Source: Phytophthora sp. 'mugwort' (taxonomy: Eukaryota; Oomycota; Peronosporomycetes; Peronosporales; Peronosporaceae). From it: a DNA stretch of 64,000 bases. The stretch spans positions 8,308,001 to 8,372,000 of the forward strand of contig JAUCEF010000007.1 of assembly GCA_033558025.1 (NCBI GenBank), given 5' to 3'. The position numbers were made by a program, and so were the translations under genes. The notes under the pieces are model-generated. The model worked only from the letters and a program-made list of their open reading frames with translations, was not told the origin of the DNA and did not search any database. Within the stretch, counting starts at the first letter, position 1. Each line of letters begins with the position of its first letter. This document shows positions 45,874-56,257 of the stretch, in pieces.

Positions 45874-46394
45874 GACGGGTATTGGACTGTGAGATCGAGC
45901 TGCGTTCGATGTCTTGCCCACCTCGTCCGTGTGTCCTCCAGAACGCACGGCCGTTGCATTTTGGATTTGCATTTCTGGAGTTTTGGATTGTGAGATACCC
46001 CCTTAGCTGCATGGTTATGATATTTGATTGCCACGACTTGGCCACCGCGCACGCCCGCGCCTCCCGTCTGTCGTTCGGAGCGTGAAAATTCAAGCTCCGA
46101 AGCAGACGATGAAGATGAAGTGAAGCTCAAGACTAAAGTCGGAAGACCCACTATGGACGCCGCGCAAGTACAAGCACAGAATGAAAAAAAACACAAGCTA
46201 GCAGCATCGACACATTCGCGAAAAGTAGTAGCAGTAGTAAGTACATTTGTAGAAAAGCAAGCGCTAGGGTAAACCAGCCCAATATATACGATAGAATGAT
46301 GCCTGCTGCATTATCTGTCCGATGGTTTCCATTTGCTTAACTCTCTCCTCATCACGACACCTTCACTTCATCGAAAAACGCTTCGATAAAGTGC
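45874..46394. other. Short intergenic stretch after the CCCH gene
   Basis: It contains the 3' untranslated region of the CCCH gene. A plus-strand frame ending at 46272 has a charged, coding-like middle (SSSEADDEDEVKLKTKVGRP then MDAAQVQAQNEKKHKLAAST). It lacks a convincing start and could be a stray exon or chance. I do not annotate it as a gene. Confidence 0.35.
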
Positions 46395-47168
46395 TTAACT
46401 TCCTCCATGAAAGCCGTTTGCCCCTGCGCCAGTGTCCTGAGCCTCTGTGACAGTCGTCTGCTGCTGGAACGACGCAAAGCACGTGAGCAGGTCCTGCACG
46501 TTCACTTGCACGGGCACGACGGCTCCGTTGACCACCATTCGTACCGTGCGGTAATATCCCCCATCAATCTGCTGTCCCTGCAGAGTTTGGTGCGTGCGGT
46601 GGTGCTCATCGCCCTCTTCAGAGCCCGTCGAGCGCTTCCGCTTCAAATCTGATCCGACGACAGTCCCCGGCAATTCATCAGAGTTTAACCGTTGACCCTG
46701 CGAGAAATCCCCGCGAAATGCTGCAGCCATGGCGATCTCCGTCGATTCCTTCAGTCGTCGGCGTCTTGGGGGCTCGACCTTCTTGACATACACGTAAACC
46801 TCGCACTGGAACGACTCATCCGTCTTACGCTTGAGGTAATTTTTGTAGCTCCTGGCGACGCGGCTCTCGAAATTGCTGGACGTGATCTCCACCAGCTCCG
46901 CCTGCTTGGAGTGGGCCCCCGGTCGCATGTAGAGCGCCGGGTCCTCGCGCACGTGGCGTTCACCCCGGAAGTTCTCCAGCGCCTTGTCCGTGCACGAGTC
47001 CACCTTGGCGCGGAACACGTCCAGCCCTTCGGATAGCAGGAAGCCGAAGGTGACGACTGTCAGGTGCTTGCGAGACGTGCGCGATACCTCCCCAATCTTG
47101 ACTGTCAGCAGCGCCGTGGCCTCATCGGGCACGGCCCGGCGGTCCACCTCAGAGCAAACGGAGCTCAT
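46395..47168 (-). CDS. Conserved-looking basic protein of unknown function
   Basis: Open frame of 257 residues from the ATG at 47168 (MSSVCSEVDRR). The frame stays open for 45 codons further upstream, but that part reaches into the opposite gene, so the internal Met is preferred. No known domain is recognised. The first 130 residues look folded (alternating hydrophobic and charged, with LTVVTFGFLLSEGLDVF and FQCEVYVYVKK). A basic patch PPRRRRLKE near 145 and KRKR near 190 could be nuclear signals, and the end is Gln/Thr-rich. It is divergent from the LYR-protein gene, 103 bases apart, so they may share a promoter. Codon use resembles the neighbours. Function unknown. Confidence 0.75.
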   Translation of the reverse strand: MSSVCSEVDRRAVPDEATALLTVKIGEVSRTSRKHLTVVTFGFLLSEGLDVFRAKVDSCTDKALENFRGERHVREDPALYMRPGAHSKQAELVEITSSNFESRVARSYKNYLKRKTDESFQCEVYVYVKKVEPPRRRRLKESTEIAMAAAFRGDFSQGQRLNSDELPGTVVGSDLKRKRSTGSEEGDEHHRTHQTLQGQQIDGGYYRTVRMVVNGAVVPVQVNVQDLLTCFASFQQQTTVTEAQDTGAGANGFHGGS

Positions 47169-47220
47169 GCGTCTTGCAACTCCTATTAACGAGTGAGTGG
47201 TGGGAGAATTACTCGTCGTG

Positions 47221-47225
47221 ATTGG
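47221..47225. promoter_or_regulatory. ATTGG (inverted CCAAT) box between divergent genes
   Basis: GTGATTGGTCGATAG lies about midway in the 103-base gap between the start codons at 47168 and 47272. A CCAAT-type box here could serve both genes. Other ATTGG words occur upstream of the CID/SET gene (near 52478, 52681 and 52718). Confidence 0.35.
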
Positions 47226-47271
47226 TCGATAGTCGGACTCGTATTTGTTGACAACTTGGAGGCGACGGAAG

Positions 47272-47613
47272 ATGATGGATCCTAAGGTGCGCGACCTGTA
47301 CAAGCGCTTCCTACTCGTGGGGCGCGACTACCCGCTGGGTCTGAGCCACGTGCGTGAGAAAGCCAAGGCCGCTTTCTTCCAAAACCGCTACCTGACGGAC
47401 CCCGTGGCCATTAAGAAGGCTATCAAGCGCGGCCGCTGGATGGTACGCGAGATGGTGGGCGTCATCCAGCTCAAGAAATACCGCACACTTAACAGCCGCT
47501 ACACCCCCGAGGACCTACGCGAGAAGCTACGCGACATCGAGAATCGTCGAGTCCTGGCAGAGCTTGAGCAGCAGCACAAGGGCGGTGATCACAACGACGC
47601 TCGGGACGCTTGA
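47272..47613 (+). CDS. LYR-motif mitochondrial protein, LYRM5/ETFRF1-like
   Basis: A 113-residue single-exon protein. It matches the Complex1_LYR fold: LYK in VRDLYKRFLLVGRDYPLGL (residues 6-24), a basic middle, a conserved Phe (AAFFQNRYL) and VGVIQLKKYRTLNSRY near 70-85. The GRDYPxG segment and the LKKYRxxxxRY segment are characteristic of LYRM5/ETFRF1 rather than other LYRM proteins. The human relative releases FAD from electron-transfer flavoprotein in mitochondria. Both 47272 and 47275 are ATG and either could be used; an in-frame ATG at 47245 would add nine residues. The C-terminal Gln/His/Asp tail is not conserved in the family. Confidence 0.85.
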   Translation: MMDPKVRDLYKRFLLVGRDYPLGLSHVREKAKAAFFQNRYLTDPVAIKKAIKRGRWMVREMVGVIQLKKYRTLNSRYTPEDLREKLRDIENRRVLAELEQQHKGGDHNDARDA

Positions 47614-48392
47614 AATGTCTGATGACAGAAGCCAATTATTGTAATGCAAAATGATGATTCTAAAATCTAGACTTTCTAGATCATTGTTCGTGAGCGTTAC
47701 CTTTTTATTGTGCGGCTTGTCGAAACATATCCTTCATTATCCAAGAATTGTGAAGACGCTCTTTGCAAGAAAATGCTAGAGTACTCAGTCAAGTTGCAGT
47801 GAGTGGAGCTCGTGGCCTTGATGCAGCCTGCCTCATTGCGGCGCCTCGAGAAATGAGCATGGTGAGTGTATAGTATTGTGGTAAAGCTCATTCCAAACCC
47901 GACAGCTTGTGGCTACATTTCACCCTAACTGCTGCAATTTTGTAAGCGTGCCTTGCTATTGTCTTCGCCAAGCTTCGTCGTGCTGACTTGTTCATTTGCG
48001 GGTGCCAAGACGTGCGTCGACGCATTGCACAGCAAGCCCGAGGATCATCAGACAGACGGCTTCGCGAATATGAGGTGAGCTACTAGTCAGAGAGAATTGG
48101 CCAATCAGCGACGCCTTTGAAGCGGCTCTATCTTCAAGATTGACTTTGTCTCAGCTCGAACTTGGAGTCTGTCGTGGAATTGCGAACGCTGCATCAGCTC
48201 CAGCTGGCTGGACTGCAGCCACCGCCGAACCGTCTGCTGCCGATCTCGGGCGTGGAAGTTCCACGGTGGAGCCCGATAAGACAGGCGCGAGCTCCCTGCT
48301 TGCATGCGTTTATATGTATAATACTGTAGGCGGTTGGGTCGCGTTGCTGAGTCCACCCCTCAGTTTGTCATTTGCTCGAGGTGTCTTTGAAT
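47614..48392. other. Intergenic stretch
   Basis: It holds the 3' end of the LYR gene and the upstream region of the RING gene. A plus-strand frame is open from 48140 but its part before 48422 has no domain and precedes the initiator-like motif. Nothing else is seen. Confidence 0.5.
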
Positions 48393-48398
48393 TCATTC
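48393..48398 (+). promoter_or_regulatory. Initiator-like TCATTC motif before the RING gene
   Basis: AATTCATTCAGCCACTTG lies 29 bases before the ATG at 48422 and fits the oomycete initiator core. It argues that translation starts at 48422 rather than at the upstream in-frame ATG at 48140. Confidence 0.45.
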
Positions 48399-48421
48399 AG
48401 CCACTTGAGACTGCAATATCC

Positions 48422-49234
48422 ATGGTTTTCATCTCGCTCGAAGACGTCGTTGGCGGTTCCGCCGCTGGGACTAACTGCACCATGAAGCAGTGCGAGCTGC
48501 CCAGCCCGACCACCCAAGTGGTGGTGACTCCAGGCTCGCCTGCCAAGCAGCAGAACACTCCGATTGCGCGCGCAGGACTCTTCCATTTGTCATCAACCCA
48601 GCGGACATCTTCGTCACTCGTGTACTTCGTTCTGTACGTCTCGGACCGTGTCATGCGGCAGAAATGGGTGCTTAGCAAAACCTCTGCCGACCACGCGCAG
48701 CTACGCCGGAGCATCCGTCGAGTTGGAAGCGGGTGCAAGGACTCTGCGTGCTGTGGCCATTTGCACCGGGTCGTTAAGACGCCTCCTAGCGTCGGTACTC
48801 GACGGATGTGGAGGTCTACCACACAATACGACCAATGCAGCGTGTTTCAGACATTCGTCAACGACTTGGTGCAGGCCGTCCTAGTACGTGAGACTCCGTG
48901 CGAGACCATGCAGAGGACACGATTCCTCCTCGAGGAGTTCCTCGACATCGCCCACCAGCGAACCAACGTCATCGATCGAGTATTCCACGAAAATCCAGTC
49001 GCGTCGTCGACGGCAACTCCATTGAAGCCCTGCCAAGCAGGCCAAGACTGTGGTGACGCGAGTGACGACAGCTTCGAGTGCCCGATCTGCTGTGGAGATT
49101 TGGCCGACGACCGAACGCTGCGTTTGCCTTGCGGCCACAACTACCACGCAGGGTGCGTGCGTGTGTGGCTAAATCTCCAGCACACGTGCCCAGTGTGTCG
49201 TCTGCAGCTCAACGAGGGCGTCATCTCGTACTAA
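48422..49234 (+). CDS. RING-H2 finger protein with PX-like N-terminal region
   Basis: Single exon, 270 residues from ATG 48422. A C-terminal RING-H2 occupies about 220-259: C-x2-C at CPICC, then CGHNYHAGCVRVWLNLQ and CPVCR, all eight ligands present, as in E3 ubiquitin ligases. Residues about 55-165 (SLVYFVLYVSDRVMRQKWVL, KTSADHAQLRRSI, then FVNDLVQAVLVR and LLEEFLDI) resemble a divergent PX domain, which would bind phosphoinositide membranes; this part is tentative. It is likely a membrane-associated ubiquitin ligase. The open frame begins at 48140, but the extra 94 residues have no domain and lie before the initiator-like site. Confidence 0.8.
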   Translation: MVFISLEDVVGGSAAGTNCTMKQCELPSPTTQVVVTPGSPAKQQNTPIARAGLFHLSSTQRTSSSLVYFVLYVSDRVMRQKWVLSKTSADHAQLRRSIRRVGSGCKDSACCGHLHRVVKTPPSVGTRRMWRSTTQYDQCSVFQTFVNDLVQAVLVRETPCETMQRTRFLLEEFLDIAHQRTNVIDRVFHENPVASSTATPLKPCQAGQDCGDASDDSFECPICCGDLADDRTLRLPCGHNYHAGCVRVWLNLQHTCPVCRLQLNEGVISY

Positions 49235-49541
49235 CTAGAGTGGCAATCGAGGGCGTAGATAAGAATAAGAAGTCAAGTAACGTCTAACCGAAATGGCCTG
49301 CTTGTATTGAGAATCTCAATTGTAAAGACATTCAAACACAAGCTTACCAGTCAAGCAATCCAGAACTCGAGAGTCCAGTTCTTGTTAGTGTTCGCCTGAC
49401 ATCAAAGCTTGGTAAGTTGTGGTCCATGACGGGATGTTGACAGTCTTGAGGCACTTGGTCCATGATTTCTATAGGGTCGTTCTTCTTAGGTTACGTTGTA
49501 GCGAGGCTAACTGCTCAGCCTCGCTGCTTCTATTTCGCTAA
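49235..49541. other. Convergent 3' ends
   Basis: The RING gene (plus) and the CID/SET gene (minus) end face to face here. Only untranslated sequence is seen. Confidence 0.5.
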
Positions 49542-52413
49542 CTAGGTGCTGCTTCCCTCACTTGTGGTGCTGGTCTTCTCATCGTCTTCATAATACGACG
49601 TTCCGTACGCCAGGAAAAATTCCTCGCGCACGGCCACCTCCTTCCACGTGACGATATACAGCTGATTCAGGACGATGGGGCTTGTCGTGTCCTGCGGATT
49701 CTCAATCACACACCCGGGCACGAGGATGCAGTTGTTGTAAAATCCCGAGGCGTCCCAATAGACGTCCGCAGGGTATTCGTACACACGGTCGTTCGGGAAC
49801 CCACCGACCGAGCCATCTGCATCAACCAACCCATCGAAAGGCATCAAGCGGTGACCATACTGTGTCTGGAACTTGTCTACGTCGCGCACAGTGCCGTTGA
49901 CTACGACGAAGGTCTCACCCAGCTCACCACACCGTGCTACCTTGTTCAGACCGTCATGGTGCATTTCCTTCGTAATTCGGCGAACACCGAAAATACAGAC
50001 AACTGAAAACGCTGGCCACGGGTGATCCGACAGGTTAAATAGACCCCTTCCGGCGTTGGGGATACCGGAAACCGCGACACCGACTGTGCCATTATCATTT
50101 GTCTCCTGATACGTGATTGTTTTCAGGTCAACCTTTTTGAACAGCAGCTTTGGAGGCTTCGGGATACGTCGCTTCACTGCCGCCAGCTCGGCGTCTGTAA
50201 GCTCGGAGTGAGGAGAGCTAGAGGCTTCACTTTCAGTGACAGGAGAAGACGAAGCGCTGACGCTCTCCAGCTTTCGCTTTTTCCTGAATTAACAAAGCAG
50301 CAAGGGTCAGTACTCGTTTCAGCACGCAGGTATCTCAACAGTACGAACGTACTTTGCTTCCTTGCCGAACATCGCGTACATCTTCATCTGCCGAGAAATC
50401 ATGCTTTTCATAGCTGATGAGTAAGCCTTCATCGGATTCTTCGTTGCAAGGACCTTTTGACAGAGCTTGACCATGTGCACTGACGGGTTTGCCACCATGT
50501 GATGGCGGCAACGATTGCAGAGTTCTTTTGCAATATAGCACAGATCAGATTTCGACTTGACTTTGGCAACCATTTCACGCGCCATGGTATCGAGCTTGAA
50601 TACCTTGGTAAGCTCTGCGACAAGAGAAATGGATTTCACTTTAGCCTCGTCTTCGACTGACTTGAGGATCGCATCCGTGGCAGGACTATTTGCAAACTGG
50701 ATTGTCTTCACTCGCCTGACCTTTCCAAAGACAAATGCTGAGGGATTCTGACACTTTACATATTCCATTTTCTTCCACATGTCATCTAGTAAGGAGCGAT
50801 CGATGTCGGAAACCGCACGCGCTGCTGTTGGATCAAGATCCCACGTGCACAAGAACGCGTCACGCAGCAACACCAAAGGGTCTTTGGCTCGTTTTCGCTT
50901 CCCGGAGCTTGAATTTGACGACGACGTCGACGCGTGCAAAAGCCACGGCATCATTGACTTGGTGTAGTGGTGCAGGAACATTTCACCACCCCGTCTACCC
51001 CCTTTCTCGGACGGATCCCAGTTATTAAAGCCGAAATACTTCGTGTTCAGGTTGACAACTGCGTCCAGCTCCTCTACTTCTTGAGGTGAGGCACGTCCTA
51101 GGTAAACTTCCCATGGACCCGGCTGAATGCTGTGCTTCTTCATAAATGCTACAACCTCGGGCGGCGCTGAGGGTTTAATCGGGGATGAGGAAGCATCGGA
51201 CACCAATGATACCTCTCGCTCCAACATCTCGAACGTCTCGTCAATCTTGAGCATGGGATCGTATTTTAACGCGTCTTCATCTTCTAAAGGCACCGAGTAC
51301 TGCAATCCCCACTTTGTCCAGAACTCAAACACCGCTCGAACGTTGGGCTACATATACACAAAATAAGTCGTCAATTTCATCCCATTCCTACAATTCATTC
51401 GCAAAAGATGCAAATAATCAACAACATACGTACATTGTGTTTCGCATCACCTTTCAATTTTTGCGTCAGCTGAAACAGAATTTTTTCGAGAGAACGCACC
51501 AATGCCGACTCACGCATCTTAGCATTTCGCTCCTTCTGCGTGTAATTCGCACGCACGGATTTGACTACATCATGCACAACGTAGACAATGCTCGCTCGGG
51601 CCTTTGAAGACTGCATCGCGTCCATCGTCTGCGCTAGTTTCTGACAAATAGCGTCATGCAAGTGCTGATGACGAACAATAAACTTCGAGCAAGCCTGTAA
51701 AACAAACACATAAGACCAGGTACAATGACGACTCTACCGTTAGTGTGGCAATTGCCATCATAAACAAATGCAAAACCCCACCTGAATCGCTGATGGCTTC
51801 GTATCCAACTGGTCAATTAATAAGTCAAACTCGAGCATCGGGTCACCAAACGTGTCCGACATCGCCTTAGCTGTAGACTCCAACTCCTCCATAACTTTTA
51901 TGCGCTCGTGCAGCTTCTCCTCCATCTCTACATTCACCTCCGACACAATAAATCCGATGACAACGCCGTCTCGATCAGTACACAGCGACTTAATCGACTC
52001 CGGGCTCGCCCCTGTACACACAAGCAACATATCATCAGCAATAACCCCTAAACTGCAGTGCATCTCCAGTAAACACCCCACGTACCGCTCTTTCGGAGTC
52101 GATGCAGACACTTGAGGCCTTTCAGTGCCACAGGCACCAGAAGATACAGCGTAAAATTAAACGTCGAGGCCACGAACTGTACGCAGAGTGCGCACTCGTG
52201 CTTCTTCATGTACACCTTGATTTCCTCGCAGTTTTTGGCGAAGAACTTGCAGAAGAACCCTTTGTGCGGGATGGCGGACAGCTTGGCCTTGGTGCCCACA
52301 GCCAGGCGGCGCGGGAAGTCCCGCAGCAGCGAGCGCTTCTCAGCCGGCAGCCGACCCACCAGGTCGATGGCGCGGCCTTGAAACTTGACGTCTAGCCGCC
52401 AGTTGTCGCTCAT
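49542..52413 (-). CDS. CID-like plus SET-like domain protein (5 exons)
   Basis: Model: complement of 52086-52413, 51782-52011, 51434-51694, 50353-51347 and 49542-50283. The protein has 851 residues; introns are 69-87 nt with GTACGT or GTGGGG donors and CAG/TAG acceptors, and all phases agree. Residues about 165-290 look like a CTD-interacting (CID/ENTH-type) helical domain (FDLLIDQLDTKPSAIQ, KARASIVYVVHDVVKSVRAN, FEFWTKWGLQ), the kind that binds RNA polymerase II tail or sits in splicing factors. The middle (about 300-600) is helical, with GKRKRAKD. The C-terminal part (about 675-840) has SET-like ends (GIPNAGRGLF; VREEFFLAYGTSYYED), as in protein methyltransferases, but I do not see a clear NHS/NH motif, so activity is uncertain. 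Nuclear location is likely (KKRKLES near 605). Confidence 0.75.
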
Positions 52414-53617
52414 TCTGGGCGGTGACAAGGCTTCGGTACGGGATAGTGAACAGGCTTGGGATCTTGGGCGACTTGTGATTGGTCTGGAGGATGCGCAAAC
52501 GCAAGGACTTGAGGCCTGGCCGCGCGGTGGCGAGAACGAAGACGCACAGACACAGCGGGAGACGCCGACGTGAAGCACTTCCGACTCGATCGAGAGCGGA
52601 GCTCTGATAAATGGGCGCGAGAAAGCGGACGACTTCTTGGCCACCCAGAACCCGTGGAGTATAAAATGGAGCGCATGAGGATTGGCTGAAAGTGTTGTTT
52701 GTGAAGCGAACGGCGAGACGATTGGTTGATTTGGGAGAGGCCCATCAAACACCAGGTGCACACCATGCTATCGGATAGTTTAAGGATGTGCTCGCGGGGC
52801 ATACAGAGCGCGAGATAGCGCCGGTTATTTTGCAATGAGGTTCCCAGCGCAACACCCGCCGTTTGACATACAAAGGCGTTATATGCGGGGAGCTGCACTT
52901 TCGTTCGCAACGCCGGACATTTCCATAATGGGCAAGCGCCCTAGGCCATCACACTGGAAGACAACGTTGCTCTGCTACACAGCAGATCGTTCGAAATTAA
53001 TAGTTTTCACGCGAACGAGTACTAAATCCAGTGCTTGTGTCTGCAGGGGCTCACAAGTCGTAAGTTATGAGGCCGTTTCGTTTGGCGGGTTTAACTTTCT
53101 TTAAGTTCGTTTGATGACAACATTGACGAACGAGGTTTAGCGGGCTCGAAAGCTCCAGCGAGCGACATTTTGTGGCGCAGTGGAATGCAAAGCTCTTGCT
53201 GCTTGTAGATCGGATTCATAGGGATACAAGTCGTTTCGTACATGCAGGATAACGCCAGATGCCCACTGCTAACGACTACCTGTAGCAGGTCTGACGAAAT
53301 CCATTGAGGTAAGTTACCCAGATGTAGCCTTCGCATACCGTATTATGTTGCGCCTGCTGATGAACCAGAGCTGAGTGCCTTGGAGCTTGCGCCCTCACAA
53401 TGGCCAAAGGTTCCTGCAAGTCACTCTAAATAACAACCCTCGATTTATCAATTAACGAGTACGTAAGTACATCATGTAACGGCGCAGGTTGGCGCGAATT
53501 ACCCAAAAAGATCACCAAAAGTGTCTCAGAAGATCGCAAAGCCAGTTCGCGCCCATCTCAGCTCAAGTACGTGGCGCATTTTGCAGCCATCTTCAATTGG
53601 GTGGCGGAGCTTGTCGC
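52414..53617. other. Intergenic stretch upstream of the CID/SET gene
   Basis: It contains the promoter side of the CID/SET gene, with three ATTGG words near 52478, 52681 and 52718, and the 3' side of the vault gene. A minus-strand frame at 53091-53336 (81 codons) has no recognised domain and no clear support as a gene. Confidence 0.45.
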
Positions 53618-56257
53618 TCACTGCTCCGCTTGCGAGATGCCACGAATGATCCCTTCAGCCGTGCCCAGCAGGTTCACGGGGGACTTTCCGTCCGTGATGA
53701 GGTAGCCGCTGAGCCCCAGCGCCTCCAGCATCTTGACCTGGCCGTCGGGACCCGCGCGCGCGAGTGCCACCAGCGTGTCCTGCCCCACGCTGCTCACCAT
53801 CTGCTGGAACTTCTCCGCCTCAATGGCCATGAGCTCGCGCTTCTTGTGCACTTCCACCTCTGCAAGGCGCTCGGCGTGCGCCACACTTAGCATCTGATCC
53901 TCCTTGATACGAGCCACGTGCGCCTCGTGTTCGATGCGCTGGGCCTTGGAGCGCAGCTCCGCCTGCCGCACTGCCGCCTGGCCCTCGATCTCCGCAGCTT
54001 GGGCTTGTGCGCGCGCATGACTCACGGCGGTGGCTTCTTCTTCAACGGCTTTGCACTCAGCTGTGAGCTGCACGAGGTTCTTGCGCGCTTGCTCGGCGCT
54101 GGACTGGTTCTCGAGCTTCTGCGTAAGCAGTTCGCCCTTGGCTGCTTCCTCCTCCTTCATGGCGATGGCCTTGGCGCGCGCTTCCTGTGACTTAGTCGTG
54201 ATCTCGATGGCTAGTTGCACGGATTTCTGCAGACTCTCACGTGTGAGCTGGTCAACCGGTTCGGCAGACTGGATATCCACATTCGTGATGCAGAGGTTGT
54301 TAGCGGGGAAGATCAGCTCGCTACGGAGCTTGGCGTTCTCGTCGAGACCGAAAATGGACGTGCGGATGATCTGCGCGCTGTGTTTGTGGAAGTGGTCGAA
54401 GGTCTGTACAGCCACAGCTCCACGAATGCGCGAGGCTAGGGTCTTGCAGGCGTCACCAGTGAAATCCTTGACGCTGAAAACCTTGGCAGCGTCCTCAGGC
54501 TTGGTCGAATCAACACGGAAACGCCAATTGTAGGCGATAGTGAGCGAGAGCCGTGCATGATCTGACGTTTCGACAATGATCTGATCGCGCATGAAGTCGG
54601 GCCCGAGCTGCAGACACAAGGTTCGAATCACGTTTGGCTCCTTTGGCACTCCACCAGAGAGACGAAGCACTGTGAACTGTTCATCGGGCTCCAGCATCAC
54701 TAATGTCGGACCAAACAAAATGCGCGACGACGTCGTCTTGAAGTCGTACACTTGGATGCCAGCGTTGTGCGGCACTTCGAACGTAACCACACGAGTCGGG
54801 TCACGTATTCGCGGTGCTCCTTTCGAGGAATCCCATGGACGACCAAGACTTGCAGTCAGTTTGTTGGTCTGGGTCGGGTCTGTGACATATGCAGAGCCTC
54901 CTACTTGTGATGAGAGCAGTTCCTCTACTGCTGGCGGCAAGTATTTGCTCCACAACTCCTCCGTGGCTTCGAGCATGTACGTTTCACCTTTCACGGCACG
55001 GACATGACCAGTCTTGCGCTCGCGCACGTACACGCCTTCGTTTATATCGAGCGGAATAGCGCGTCGGGTTTCCAAAACTTTCACTTGGATCGGTGGGATG
55101 TATTCACGGGGGCCATGAACCATCCAGCGCTCGCCGGCCTCGCGCTTGGCACCGCTGGGCTTCTTCTTGACAGGAGGCTCCTCACCTTTTTCGCCTTCAG
55201 GTTCTCCTCCTTCCTGGTCGGGTACTTCTACAAACGGCTCGACTGCCTGGAGTAAAACAGCTTCGTCATCCGCTAGTACAATGATATCCTCTACACGACC
55301 ATTTTCCAGCTGCTCCCGAGGCTGCAAGAAGAAGGAAGCCTCGCCCTTGCGTAGTTCTCGCGTGCCACGGCGCTGCACTCCGTCCACCACGGGGTCCACT
55401 ACGATGCAGTACTGACGATTTGTAAGATTGGTGACGCTCACGTAGCCAACAATCTCTTCATGGACGTCTTGGACGTGTGTCTCGGCTGTCTCCGTTGTTA
55501 TCAGCCACTCCTCGCCAGCACGACGCATGATGTCGTACACGTCCTTAAACGTACGCAACGCGCGCAAATGCAGCGCCGTGTCCTGGGTCAACACATGGGC
55601 ATGCAGCGTCTCGACGTGCACCTCGTCGATTTGCGGAAGGTATGCCCCCGGCGTGCGAATCAGCCACTCTTCTCCTGCATCCCGTTCAAAGCCTTGCGAG
55701 TCCGTGCACTTCTTCTCGGCGCGAAACTTGATGGCTTGGTTCTTCTTGACCACAATGGCTTGCACAGCGGCCACGATCTCCTCTTCCACGCGGGGGTAGT
55801 ACGTCGCCGGACCCACAAAGAGCCATTCGTCGCCAGCCACATACTTGTCGACTTTGCGCGTGGCTCGGATTCGAAGCGCCACGTCCACGGGCACGACCCG
55901 CAGCTCGCGGATGTCACCAACCTGCTCCTCACCCGGGTACAGCGGGAAAGGCTCCGGGTATTTGTCAAAAATACGGAACTCGATCTCGCCGTGCTTGAGC
56001 TTGGCCTGGTCGAAGGCGTCTCGCATGATCTTACCATCCTCTGAGCGCACCACCGGGTTGCGCACCTCGACATAGCACTGGGCTGGCAACACGATCATGT
56101 CTTGAGGAGCAGTCATAACATGTTCGTGCTCCTGGCGTGTGTATGTCAGCGGCCCAGCCAGCACGCGGGACACGTTCGAGTTGGTGTCCAGGACGTGAAC
56201 GTACTTGTACGGCGGCAGGCGGATCACGCGGGGGCCGCCATCCTTTTTGTTCGCCAT
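53618..56257 (-). CDS. MVP: Major vault protein
   Basis: Single-exon gene, 879 residues, close to the usual length (about 850-900). MVP builds the barrel of vault ribonucleoprotein particles in the cytoplasm. The N-terminal half holds the repeated MVP domains, seen as recurring blocks such as GDEWLFVGPATYYPRVEEEI, GEEWLIRTPGAYLPQIDEVH and GERWMVHGPREYIPPIQVKV. Then comes the band-7-like shoulder (YDFKTTSSRILFGPTLVMLE through SLTIAYNWRFRVD, about 510-640). A long cap helix follows (about 660-810, rich in Glu, Ala, Gln, Lys: EEEAAKGELLTQKLENQSSA). The short cap end is near 830-879. No break or missing region is seen. A Glu/Pro/Lys insert (about 335-375, GGEPEGEKGEEPPVKKKPSG) is a local oddity. 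Start at ATG 56257 (MANKKDGG) matches the family start. Confidence 0.96.
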   Translation of the reverse strand: MANKKDGGPRVIRLPPYKYVHVLDTNSNVSRVLAGPLTYTRQEHEHVMTAPQDMIVLPAQCYVEVRNPVVRSEDGKIMRDAFDQAKLKHGEIEFRIFDKYPEPFPLYPGEEQVGDIRELRVVPVDVALRIRATRKVDKYVAGDEWLFVGPATYYPRVEEEIVAAVQAIVVKKNQAIKFRAEKKCTDSQGFERDAGEEWLIRTPGAYLPQIDEVHVETLHAHVLTQDTALHLRALRTFKDVYDIMRRAGEEWLITTETAETHVQDVHEEIVGYVSVTNLTNRQYCIVVDPVVDGVQRRGTRELRKGEASFFLQPREQLENGRVEDIIVLADDEAVLLQAVEPFVEVPDQEGGEPEGEKGEEPPVKKKPSGAKREAGERWMVHGPREYIPPIQVKVLETRRAIPLDINEGVYVRERKTGHVRAVKGETYMLEATEELWSKYLPPAVEELLSSQVGGSAYVTDPTQTNKLTASLGRPWDSSKGAPRIRDPTRVVTFEVPHNAGIQVYDFKTTSSRILFGPTLVMLEPDEQFTVLRLSGGVPKEPNVIRTLCLQLGPDFMRDQIIVETSDHARLSLTIAYNWRFRVDSTKPEDAAKVFSVKDFTGDACKTLASRIRGAVAVQTFDHFHKHSAQIIRTSIFGLDENAKLRSELIFPANNLCITNVDIQSAEPVDQLTRESLQKSVQLAIEITTKSQEARAKAIAMKEEEAAKGELLTQKLENQSSAEQARKNLVQLTAECKAVEEEATAVSHARAQAQAAEIEGQAAVRQAELRSKAQRIEHEAHVARIKEDQMLSVAHAERLAEVEVHKKRELMAIEAEKFQQMVSSVGQDTLVALARAGPDGQVKMLEALGLSGYLITDGKSPVNLLGTAEGIIRGISQAEQ

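Noticed and set aside
53091..53336. An 81-codon minus-strand gene
   Set aside because: No domain, no clear promoter or splice context; could be chance.
53918..56044. Plus-strand frames of 74-194 codons opposite the vault gene
   Set aside because: They are mirror frames of a long, well-recognised coding region and have no domain of their own.
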